Shown here: positions 8,031 through 15,798 of the stretch, piece after piece
How the letters are laid out: each line of letters opens with the position of its first letter
Position numbering within the stretch: the first letter of the stretch is position 1
From: Lachnospira rogosae
Lineage (GTDB): Bacteria > Bacillota > Clostridia > Lachnospirales > Lachnospiraceae
Length of the DNA: 64,000 bases
Reading direction: 5' to 3'
Assembly: GCF_040096455.1 (NCBI RefSeq)
Contig: NZ_JBBMER010000003.1
Coordinates: forward strand, 62,001-126,000
Position numbers and translations under genes: made by a program
The notes under the pieces: generated by a model
What the model saw: only the letters and a program-made list of their open reading frames with translations
What the model was told of the DNA's origin: nothing
Database searches by the model: none

Positions 8031-11000
8031 ATGAAAGATATAAATGATTTAATAATTAGGATTAATACTGAAACTTCAATATTTTTTTTGGGACAAGAGT
8101 ATGAGGAAAGTCAGTATGTTACATCATTGAAAAAGATATTATCGGATCCGCAGAAAAAGATAATATTTCCAGATGAAACAGTAAGACAATATTCAGAGGT
8201 AATGGATTCAATTATTGATTATTGTGAGGAAGAACCAGATCAAAAAGAAGGGTTATTAAATAGTGTTGTACAGGCGGAAAAGAACATTGGTGACAATCGT
8301 TTTTCTTTATTAAAATCAATGGGGTGGTGTGGAATTGTTACATCGCTTATGAATCAGTTACCGGGATTTTCTGATTTTCGCCCTGTGTTAAATAGAGTGG
8401 ATATTAAAAACGACTATTTTTCACGTAAAAATCCATGTATAACATATTTATTTGGAAAAGCAGGAAGTGATAAGACTAATATTCCTATGACTTTTGAGGA
8501 TAAAATGTCTGTACAGGCTAATAAGAATGAATTCTGGAATAAAATTACAACACGTTTAAAAATGAGTGGCGTATTAGTAATCGATGGGTGGAATCCATTT
8601 TGTGATTGGTTAACCGTTGATGACTTAAATCCATTGATTTCATTTCCAGAGAATAGTGTGTACATTTTTAGTGCGTCAGATGAAATAAAAAATCTTAGGC
8701 AGATAAAAAAACTTGTTTCAAGAAATATAGTTGTTTTGTTTGAAAATAGTTTATTTAACACCCTTTGCCAGGCTGGATATAATAGTCTTGATTTTGGAAC
8801 AAATAACGATTTTGCGGAAGATGATGACAGTATAGATATTACGATTGATTCGGTATTTGATAAAGCTGAATATACTGTTCAGCATTTAAGTTACCAAATT
8901 ATTAATCAATTGGATGCTTCTATAAGTGTATTGGATAATACCATTTTGGATAATCCAGATTATATTGACAGAGAAGAATATTTTTTGAGATTTTTATCAA
9001 CTGAAAATGATATGCCACTTTGGGGCGGATATGCTTCGGGCTTCTATTTTACTAGAGATAAAGATAATGAATTGTTGGAAAAAGTTGAGATGCAATTGAA
9101 GAATACGGATCCAGCAAGGAGCCGTGTTGTATTATTAGAGGGGAATAATTCTTCTGGAAAATCTGCTACATTAGGATTTTTGGCATATCGTATTCGGAAA
9201 ATGAAAAAGTATCCTGTAATATATATTACATCTAGCATGAAGGAAAAAGAACAATATGATGATTTAGAGAGATTAATTAAAAATCATATTAATGCTAAAA
9301 TGGGGGCTAGGAAGACAGTAATAATTTGGGATAAAAATACCTATGGTAAAGATGATGTCTATGAAAATATGCGAAAAAATCTGGAAGAGTGTAATGTTGT
9401 AATCGTAGGGAGTAGGTATATTGTAAATGATAAATCTGAAGAAACAAAGGGAAAATTTCAGATAGTAACTTTAGATGATTATCTGCATGAAGATACGGAA
9501 ATGATTTCTCTACGTAAAACATTACAGAGTATTTCGGCAAAGTATGCTGACAATTTTGATATGATTGTAAATAAAATTAGTAAAGTTTCTAAAGAGGTAA
9601 GGGAATCGGCTAATTCATATCGATTTGATTCTTTTTCTGATAAAGGAAATTGGTTTTTGCTAATATTTAATAGATTGTTTGAAGAACTACGTGATATTCA
9701 AAAACGTTCTGTTGGTAGTGAATCAAGTTTAGCTCAGAAAAGCTTTATTAAATATTTGAACGAATATTCGGGTGAAACATATACTCAGGAAACATTTTTG
9801 AAAATGTATGAGATGCTCGGCATTTCAAAGCCAGATAATACAAATTATTATAAGGATAGTGTTTCTAAAATATTTAATATGATTGCGGTAGCAGGAAAGT
9901 ATGGACTAGAGTTACCTGTAATGATTGTTTTTAGAACGTATGAAAGTTTAGTTGGAAATTGGCAAAATTTTATTCAGAATGTGGAACGAAGCAGCGTCAT
10001 TCGAATGGATTTGCATGAAGATGGTGTAATGATGATTCATTTTCGCAGAGCTTTAGAGGCTTCGTTGTTTTTGGAGCAACAGGCAGATGATTATGAAAAG
10101 CTACTTGATATAGAGATTGACAGCCTCCTGACAATAATTCAAAATACTAATTTTTACGATATGGATGGTGTAGATAGTGAGGCACTGCAGGTAGTAAATT
10201 TAATAAGAAAATTTGGTCCCAATGGACCGGAACCAACAAAATATAAAAAATATTTTTATAAAATAGCCAAAGTAATTAATGAGATAAATGGAGAAATAAA
10301 TGATGAAGCAATACTTGTTGCCAGTCACATGGTTAGGGAGGCTTTCGATGGCGATCCAAAGAGCAGTGATGATAATAAGATATTGTTAGATGCGAGAACC
10401 AGGCTTAGAAAAGCTATTAATCAATATGGCAATAAGTCTAAATCACAACAGTTAGTTAGACTAAAAGTTGAATTATCAGCCAATTTGCTAAAGAGTATAT
10501 CTGCTGAGGGATGTATTACTTCGGAAGAGCGTAAAATTTTTAATGAAATTGAAACGTATCTAGAATCTGCTATGCAAACAAATATTACAAGGTTTTCAGC
10601 TGGAGTTTTTCTTGATGCTAGCTTGAGAGTTTATGATATTGAGAATAATAACCGAAATAAAGCAAGAATTTTGAGCCGTATGTTACAAATTGTCGATGAT
10701 GTAAATGATATGAAATTTTCAGCTTTTGGAGAAAATATTCATGATAAAATGCTTACGGTCTTATCGTATGCAAAAAAATATGATGAAATAGAAGATGAAA
10801 ATAAAAGACTATTAGCAGAAGGCTCGGATGTAGGGATTTATAGGAAAGCAATGACAATATTAGGTGATTATTCCCCTGTAGATATTCCAAACGAAAATGA
10901 GAAGAAGAGAATACTAAACGCAATTGAAGTATTGGAAGAAAATTTTCAGATTGTAAAAAATAAGCCAAGATCATTATATCTTTACATTAGGTTATTATGG

Positions 11001-11510
11001 CTTCAATTGACTGGTAAACCACCATTTACAGAAAAACAATTTGTATCCTTGCAAGATAAGGAATGGCATAAACTTAGCTACTTGTGTGAATGTTATGTAA
11101 ATAATGAGGAAGCACAGAGAAAGCCTTTTCCATTCTTCATTATGGAGATGGATAAATTTCGTACTGGAAATATAAGGGCGTTTAAAGAAATCATAGAAAT
11201 AACGCGCGAGTACAAAAATCATTTTTCTGCATATATAACATATGCCATTTTATGTGATGAAAGTGCTAATCCTATTAAAGAGGAGATTGAAGTAAAACGA
11301 AGCTCTAATAGAAGATCGGTATTCTCAGCAACTTTCACTAATTCAAAATATGAAGGCGTGGAAGCTCATTTTAAAGATTCAAATTTTAAAGATATCATTA
11401 ATATCTATGATGGAAAAAAGATTAAACCGGCACTAATCGGCTTTAACTTATATGGTGTTGTTGTTTATGGTGAAAATGATTTATATAGCCAGATAGGGGG
11501 GAAAAAATGA
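8031..11510 (+). CDS. Degenerate SIR2-like domain + STAND-like P-loop NTPase + helical repeat protein (putative defence)
   Basis: This 1159-residue cytoplasmic protein is read as three parts. Residues about 1-250 follow the SIR2 Rossmann order but with changed motifs: FFLGQ (18-22, normally GAG), GIVTSLMN (101-108, normally TTNYD) and YLFG (139-142, catalytic His of HG replaced by Phe); VLVIDG near 181-186 fits the late FIGxS strand. Next comes an NTPase with Walker A GNNSSGKS (371-378), Walker B VIIWD (D434) and a sensor-like VVIVGSR. The remaining 650 residues are mostly helical. This order resembles SIR2-STAND (Avs5-like) antiphage proteins. The start is ATG 8031 with AGGAG at 8018. The stop overlaps the next ATG (ATGA). 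DNA is more AT-rich than the flanking element. Confidence 0.7.
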   Translation: MKDINDLIIRINTETSIFFLGQEYEESQYVTSLKKILSDPQKKIIFPDETVRQYSEVMDSIIDYCEEEPDQKEGLLNSVVQAEKNIGDNRFSLLKSMGWCGIVTSLMNQLPGFSDFRPVLNRVDIKNDYFSRKNPCITYLFGKAGSDKTNIPMTFEDKMSVQANKNEFWNKITTRLKMSGVLVIDGWNPFCDWLTVDDLNPLISFPENSVYIFSASDEIKNLRQIKKLVSRNIVVLFENSLFNTLCQAGYNSLDFGTNNDFAEDDDSIDITIDSVFDKAEYTVQHLSYQIINQLDASISVLDNTILDNPDYIDREEYFLRFLSTENDMPLWGGYASGFYFTRDKDNELLEKVEMQLKNTDPARSRVVLLEGNNSSGKSATLGFLAYRIRKMKKYPVIYITSSMKEKEQYDDLERLIKNHINAKMGARKTVIIWDKNTYGKDDVYENMRKNLEECNVVIVGSRYIVNDKSEETKGKFQIVTLDDYLHEDTEMISLRKTLQSISAKYADNFDMIVNKISKVSKEVRESANSYRFDSFSDKGNWFLLIFNRLFEELRDIQKRSVGSESSLAQKSFIKYLNEYSGETYTQETFLKMYEMLGISKPDNTNYYKDSVSKIFNMIAVAGKYGLELPVMIVFRTYESLVGNWQNFIQNVERSSVIRMDLHEDGVMMIHFRRALEASLFLEQQADDYEKLLDIEIDSLLTIIQNTNFYDMDGVDSEALQVVNLIRKFGPNGPEPTKYKKYFYKIAKVINEINGEINDEAILVASHMVREAFDGDPKSSDDNKILLDARTRLRKAINQYGNKSKSQQLVRLKVELSANLLKSISAEGCITSEERKIFNEIETYLESAMQTNITRFSAGVFLDASLRVYDIENNNRNKARILSRMLQIVDDVNDMKFSAFGENIHDKMLTVLSYAKKYDEIEDENKRLLAEGSDVGIYRKAMTILGDYSPVDIPNENEKKRILNAIEVLEENFQIVKNKPRSLYLYIRLLWLQLTGKPPFTEKQFVSLQDKEWHKLSYLCECYVNNEEAQRKPFPFFIMEMDKFRTGNIRAFKEIIEITREYKNHFSAYITYAILCDESANPIKEEIEVKRSSNRRSVFSATFTNSKYEGVEAHFKDSNFKDIINIYDGKKIKPALIGFNLYGVVVYGENDLYSQIGGKK

Positions 11511-12352
11511 TGGTTGCTCCTATCTATTCGAATGACAAGATAATAAATGATGAAAAATTGCAAAGAAATATTATTTCACTACTGTCTGAAAATACTGTAA
11601 AGGATTTAAATAGCAAATTAACATTTGTAGATCATGGTATATATATCTTCTCTCAATACAGAGAAAAGAGATATATTATCAATGATTATGCCGAAAACAT
11701 TTTTTGGAATATGGTTAGCCGATTATATGTTTTGTTGCATGACTGTGGATTGGATGTATTGCCATATTTTTTGGAAGTGGTGCAAGCTGATGGAAAACAA
11801 GTCATAAAGCCATATCCAGTTACTCCTAATAGTGATATACAGCAATTTGAACGGGCAACGGAATTTATTGAAAATATAAAAGTATTGCGGCATTCTGAAC
11901 AGCACAATATGAAACCGGACAGTGTTATAGATAAAGGAAAAGAAAGGAAACGGGAAAAGATATTATGTGGAATATTAAATAAAAAAATTCCTCAAACAGA
12001 ATCGGATTGGGAGAAATGTATCCAGTGGATTACAAACAACTGTAGTAATTTGTATTGTTTATTAAATAAAAGGTTAGTTTTTTTAGAAGAAGAAGCAACA
12101 GAAGCACAGAAGAATTTTCTATTAGGTGGATATTATGGTTGCTTGGAAAGATATTTTAATAGAATTCTTGTTTCTGTGATTGCAGAAGTGCTGCGAAAGC
12201 GCCATAAAGTATATAATGAAATATATATTGAAGCAATTGCCAAAGAAAAAAGCAAAGAAATTGTAGAAAAATCAATTGAATTACTAAAGAGTTCAGTAAA
12301 AAGTGTGGATCCTTATAAAGTAATTTTACAAGCTGTTGATTATTACATATAG
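11507..12352 (+). CDS. Putative HEPN-like partner of the SIR2-like/STAND protein
   Basis: The protein has 281 residues and is translationally coupled to the preceding gene (ATGA overlap, G-rich binding site). It is predicted all-helical. Residues about 118-135 read FIENIKVLRHSEQHN, which contains R128-x4-H133, the HEPN nuclease signature, in the usual hydrophobic-R-...-HN context. If real, it would be an RNase effector or toxin controlled by the large NTPase. The rest of the protein matches nothing I recognise, and an RxxxxH motif can occur by chance, so the HEPN call is tentative. A rho-independent terminator follows at once, closing the two-gene operon. Confidence 0.55.
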   Translation: MMVAPIYSNDKIINDEKLQRNIISLLSENTVKDLNSKLTFVDHGIYIFSQYREKRYIINDYAENIFWNMVSRLYVLLHDCGLDVLPYFLEVVQADGKQVIKPYPVTPNSDIQQFERATEFIENIKVLRHSEQHNMKPDSVIDKGKERKREKILCGILNKKIPQTESDWEKCIQWITNNCSNLYCLLNKRLVFLEEEATEAQKNFLLGGYYGCLERYFNRILVSVIAEVLRKRHKVYNEIYIEAIAKEKSKEIVEKSIELLKSSVKSVDPYKVILQAVDYYI

Positions 12353-12365
12353 TAAAAAGTGTATT

Positions 12366-12402
12366 GAAAAGTCATGGTAAATATACTATGGCTTTTTCTT
12401 AT
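12366..12402 (+). terminator. Intrinsic terminator of the two-gene putative defence operon
   Basis: AAAAGTCATGG pairs with CTATGGCTTTTT across an AT loop and is followed by a T-run. It lies directly after the stop at 12352. Confidence 0.65.
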
Positions 12403-12524
12403 GTCAAAATATACTTTCCGACAAATTGTCGGGAGGTGGAAAGGAACCAGAATGAAGCAGTATATACACCACCTGCTGGTACCTCCGTGAAAGAGACCGG
12501 CAGGCAGAAAGGAGGTCTTGCAAA

Positions 12525-13006
12525 ATGGAAGAAGAGGTTACCCAGAGGACGATTGCTTTATCCATCAGAACAGCAAAGCTTATCGGTAACGTGCTGCGTG
12601 CTGCGTTGCGGAAGTTTCTTGCGGCACAGCACCAGAAAGGGAAAAATCCTTATAAGCAGGGAAAACAGACGGTTAAAGAGCTGATCGGACAGAATGCCGG
12701 TGTTTCTAACATTGAAATCAACGATGCAACATCAAGTCTTTTGAACGTGTGGCGAAAAAGTATGGGATTGATTATGCCATAAAAAAGGATAAATCGGAAA
12801 ATTCTCCGAAATATCTTGTGTTCTTCAAAGGATGGGATACGGATGTACTGAACCAGGCGTTCAAGGAGTATGTCGGAAAGCAGATGAAGCAGAAGGATAA
12901 GCCTTCCATTATGGAAAAACTTACCCATTTCAAAGAGGTTGTTGCAAAAGGCAAGAACCGGGAGCGGGCCAAAGAACACCAGAAGGACAGGGGGCAGAGC
13001 TTATGA
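12525..13006 (+). pseudogene. PcfB/DUF3801 conjugation protein, frameshifted
   Basis: The first frame reads MEEEVTQRTIALSIRTAK ... NAGVSNIEIND, the PcfB/DUF3801 N-terminus found in conjugative elements. After about 12727 the family sequence (SFERVAKKYGIDYAIKKDK ... YLVFFKG) continues in another frame, as though one A were lost in GCAACATCAAG (GCAAACATCAAG would restore NIKSFERV). The binding site AAAGGAGG at 12512 is intact, and the stop overlaps the VirD4 start. The partner coupling protein is also broken, so conjugation genes here are dead. Confidence 0.72.
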
Positions 13007-13809
13007 TGAATTTAAAGCCGGATGCTCTCAGCAGCCGGAAAAAAGGTGAAAAAGGGCATCGAAGCCGTGCATCGCCGGAACAGAAATCAAAACAGTTCAG
13101 CTTTTCCATTCCGGAAGACAGCATTCCCGGAAAAGTGATTGCGGATGTGCGGGCATTTGTGCAGGAAAAGATCAACATTCTGCAGTCACTGGATAAGAAA
13201 AAATTGTTTCTCACAAATTTTCCTTATCTGATATGCGGCTATTTTACTGATAATATTGCATGGCTCTACCGGGTCAGTGATGGAGCAACCGGGTGGGATA
13301 AGCTGATGGAAACTTTAAACTATTTTGATCGTGCATTTGCAGATCCATTTCCCAGCGTGTATTACATGGATCTGCTTTATGGATTTGCCGGTGGTGTGGT
13401 AATAAAGATAATCGTGTATTACAGATCAAAGAACGCCAAGAATTACCGGCAGGGTGTTGAGTATGGTTCTGCCAGATGGGGAACGGAAAAAGATATTCAG
13501 CCATACAAAGATCCGGTGTTTGAGAATAATATCATTCTTACAGAAACGGAATGGCTGATGATGTCCGGCAGGCCGAAGAACCTTAAATTTGCCAGAAATA
13601 AAAATATTCTGGTGATCGGCGGTTCCGGTTCAGGCAAGACTCGGTTTTTTGTAAAACCGAACCTGATGCAGATGCACAGCTCTTATGTGGTCACAGACCC
13701 GAAGGGGACTGTTTTAGTGGAGGTGGGAAAATTGCTTGCTATTAAAGAAATTTCCTTTTATTACAGTACAGGAGGAAAAGTTAGAATAATATATATGGTT
13801 TGTGTGTGA
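13003..13809 (+). pseudogene. VirD4/TcpA-like conjugative coupling ATPase, truncated
   Basis: This is the N-terminal 245 residues of a VirD4-type coupling protein (normal size about 600). It has N-terminal membrane segments, an EYGSARWGT motif, Walker A GGSGSGKTRF, and VVTDPKGTVLVEVGKLL. Family similarity stops at about 13738, and a short unrelated tail runs to the stop. The Walker B half is absent, so the protein cannot work as a pump. It marks the right-hand break of the decayed conjugative element. Confidence 0.72.
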
Positions 13810-13945
13810 CAATCATCAAAGAAGACGAAGAGCCGATGCACTTGTAAACTGTTTTTTACCTTTTAGGTTACAAACAATCATATTATAAGTGATTGCAATT
13901 CATGTATATGAAGTACAAAAATCTATTCTCCGATCTTAGAAGGAT

Positions 13946-13971
13946 CTGCTTGTGGAAAGCAGGTTTTTTTT
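13946..13971 (+). terminator. Intrinsic terminator
   Basis: CTGCTT pairs with AAGCAG over a five-base loop, then GTTTTTTT. It closes the truncated conjugation gene region. Confidence 0.65.
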
Positions 13972-13979
13972 ATACAACA

Positions 13980-14003
13980 AAAGCTGGCATAACCGCCAGC
14001 TTT
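13980..14003 (-). terminator. Hairpin after the RHH gene
   Basis: AAAGCTGGC (13980-13988) pairs perfectly with GCCAGCTTT (13995-14003). It sits just past the minus-strand stop at 14005. A hairpin with the same outer arm lies at 14444-14467. Confidence 0.55.
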
Positions 14004-14004
14004 G

Positions 14005-14175
14005 TTACTGTTCAGAATCATCCAGATTATCTATTGCATATTCACAGCATTGAACGACTAATTGATTAAGAGAAATATTTTTATCAGAAGCCAATTTGTT
14101 AAGCTGTTCTAAAAGCTCAACAGGCAATCTAAATGTTCTGTTTTCGTATTCTTGTTTTTTAATCTTAAATTTCAT
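14005..14175 (-). CDS. Small ribbon-helix-helix (Arc-like) DNA-binding protein
   Basis: The protein has 56 residues: a basic N-terminus, then ENRTFRLPVELLEQLNKLA and a second helix ISLNQLVVQCCEYA. This is the Arc/MetJ ribbon-helix-helix pattern, with the strand residues RTFRL contacting DNA. ATG 14175 has GGGTGA upstream; longer upstream codons have no binding site. Such proteins serve as antitoxins or repressors in mobile elements. No toxin gene is beside it, so the partner is missing or elsewhere. Confidence 0.7.
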   Translation of the reverse strand: MKFKIKKQEYENRTFRLPVELLEQLNKLASDKNISLNQLVVQCCEYAIDNLDDSEQ

Positions 14176-14253
14176 ATAAATCACCCACTTATATTTTAGT
14201 GTAAAAATACTTAATAATATACGCTTATATTTACAATGTAAAATAATGTGCAA

Positions 14254-14761
14254 ATAACACGTTGATAATTAAAAATTAGTGAATTATAATGTATACAGAA
14301 ATAAAAAAGAATGAAAAAAGTTATTTTCGGTGTTGTTTGTAGCAGCGCAGCAACCAGAATAACTGCTGCCACAGAACCAGAAAAAACCGCACAGGCAAAT
14401 AATTGTCATTAAATGTTTATCATTTGAATATATCAGATAAAAGAAAGCTGGGGTAAATGCCAGCTTTTTTAATGCCCGAAAATCCATAATACATATGCGT
14501 TGTCTGGCATATTAGATAAGAACAAATTAAAATGTGTTTTGGCTTGTGAAAGATTGGCGGTCATCAGATTAATGGTTCCAAAAAAACTGTTGTAAAGTGT
14601 TCGGTTTTTACAACAGTCTGTTTCATGTATAATTCAATTTTGGTGTAACTACACAAGGCAAATTATGCAAAGACGATAGTAAAGGTCAAGGTATTCCAAC
14701 GGAAAACCGAAGAAAAATCTAAAGAGGGTTAGGGATACTTCCCTATGGAAATTATTTTTGA
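14254..14761. other. Gene-poor stretch with a terminator and no supported gene
   Basis: There is AT-rich sequence upstream of the RHH gene, then a 33-codon plus-strand frame from 14311 (MKKVIFGVVCSSAATR) with no convincing binding site, which I do not call. A terminator lies at 14444-14470. Nothing recognisable is seen between 14490 and 14761. Confidence 0.4.
14444..14470 (+). terminator. Intrinsic terminator
   Basis: AAAGCTGG (14444-14451) pairs with CCAGCTTT (14460-14467), followed by TTT. The arm is the same as in the hairpin at 13980, which suggests duplication. Confidence 0.6.
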
Positions 14762-15420
14762 TTAGTTAAAGGTTTTTAGCAATTTATGTGATATGCAGTA
14801 ACTGTATATGCAGGCAACTGTCTCTGCAATCCAGAATGCATACCAGCCGTGTGTGCTACCAAGAGTTTTTATTAAAAACCATAGGCACGGAATTAGCAAA
14901 ACTAACTGACGGATAGCTGCACTGATCATATTAACTATACCATTACCTAGTCCGGAAGCAAAGTATCCGCATAAAATTGTGACAGCGGCAAATACAAAGG
15001 AAATGGAAATAATCCTGAGTGCCGGAATGCCAAGCACCAGCATTTCCGGGCCTGCGGAGAATAGCTGTAATAATTGTTTTGGTAAAGTACAGAAGATTAT
15101 TGTTCCGCATAAAGCGATTACTTAACAGCATACTGTTTACAACAAAAGTCATAATGCTTCCGATTGCCTGCATGATAATGGTTGGAAGTCCTACGCGGTA
15201 AATGTCCGCGACATCCTGCCAGGCTTCCGCTGCTTTGTGTTGTCCAATTTTACGGGAGAGTAAGGCATTTAAACCTACAGCAGTTCCGACTCCGACAGCA
15301 ATCATCAGAAATTGGATAGAATATACTAAAGATGCCGCAGTTAAAGCAGTTTCGGATAATTTTGCTACAAACATACTGTCAACAATGTTATAAAGAGATT
15401 GTACAAGCAGAAAAAATAAG
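14762..15420 (-). pseudogene. MATE family efflux transporter remnant (internal deletion, frameshift)
   Basis: The minus strand reads LLVQSLYNIVDSMFVAKLSE ... GVGTAVGLNALLSRKIGQHKA (MATE helices 1-2), then jumps directly to VGLPTIIMQAIGSIMTF, a mid-protein segment, with about 100 residues missing. A frameshift near 15090 then leads to the C-terminal piece LVLGIPALRIISISF to the stop at 14762. The N-terminus proper is replaced by a terminator-like hairpin (15418-15464). It is a second, older MATE lesion beside the intact gene at 15.8 kb. Confidence 0.75.
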
Positions 15421-15464
15421 CGTGAAATCGGTGAGGATAAGCTGTTCCTCGTGATTTCACGCTT
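15412..15464 (-). terminator. Long hairpin, terminator or attenuator on the minus strand
   Basis: AAGCGTGAAATC (15418-15429) pairs perfectly with GATTTCACGCTT (15453-15464), with an inner GAGGA/TCCTC stem. On the minus strand it is followed by ATTTTTT, giving a strong intrinsic terminator that now runs into the MATE remnant. Confidence 0.65.
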
Positions 15465-15539
15465 TAAAAGCCGGCTTGGTTTCTTTATTTCATGTCTATT
15501 ATAATGCATAAAAGAGAAAAAATGCAAGAAAATTTTTGT

Positions 15540-15568
15540 TTGACATTTTTTAAAAAGAAAAATATAAT
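15540..15568 (+). promoter_or_regulatory. Perfect-consensus sigma-A promoter for the MATE leader
   Basis: TTGACA (15540-15545), a 17-base spacer and TATAAT (15563-15568). The predicted RNA start near 15575 is immediately before the first leader hairpin, so nearly all control must come from the leader. Confidence 0.8.
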
Positions 15569-15576
15569 AATTTCTA

Positions 15577-15798
15577 AACGAGTGGCAGACTAGCGTAAAT
15601 CCAGTTTTGCTGCTCGTTTTTTTGTGCGCATGCTGTCGCACATTATGAAAATATATAATGCATTTTAAAGTGTGTAGCTTATCAGCGTAAGTCCAGCTTA
15701 TGAGGTAAGTACACACTTTTTTTATGCAAAACAAGGAGGCTAAATCCTCTCCTCACTAAGGGGTTCGGATTTTGCTTCGCAAAACAAGGAGGATTAAG
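15577..15798 (+). promoter_or_regulatory. Structured MATE leader: tandem terminator hairpins with a shared loop, duplicated RBS
   Basis: Hairpin 1 (15577-15618, arms AACGAG/CTCGTT) ends in seven T. A small hairpin TGTGCG/CGCACA follows (15623-15642). Hairpin 2 (15667-15719, arms AAAGTGTGTA/TACACACTTT, 10 bp) also ends in a T-run. Both terminators carry AGCGTAARTCCAG in the loop (15592-15604 and 15684-15696). GCAAAACAAGGAGG then occurs twice (15726-15739, 15779-15792); the second copy is the working binding site and is partly paired with TTTTGC. This looks like a riboswitch or protein-bound attenuator. I cannot match it to a known class; guanidine-responsive mepA-type RNAs precede MATE genes and are one candidate. 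Confidence 0.6.

Noticed and set aside
12364..12684. 106-residue plus-strand ORF over the start of PcfB
   Set aside because: It is out of frame with the recognised PcfB sequence and overlaps the upstream terminator.
14311..14412. 33-codon plus-strand ORF MKKVIFGVVCSSAATR
   Set aside because: Weak binding site and no family; could be real but cannot be supported.
14284..14487. 67-residue minus-strand ORF (MDFRALKKLAFT)
   Set aside because: It spans the terminator hairpin at 14444 and has no ribosome binding site or recognisable sequence.
15577..15723. ANTAR tandem hairpins or T-box in the MATE leader
   Set aside because: The shared loop is 11 or more bases, not a hexaloop, and no T-box TGGNACCGCG core is present.
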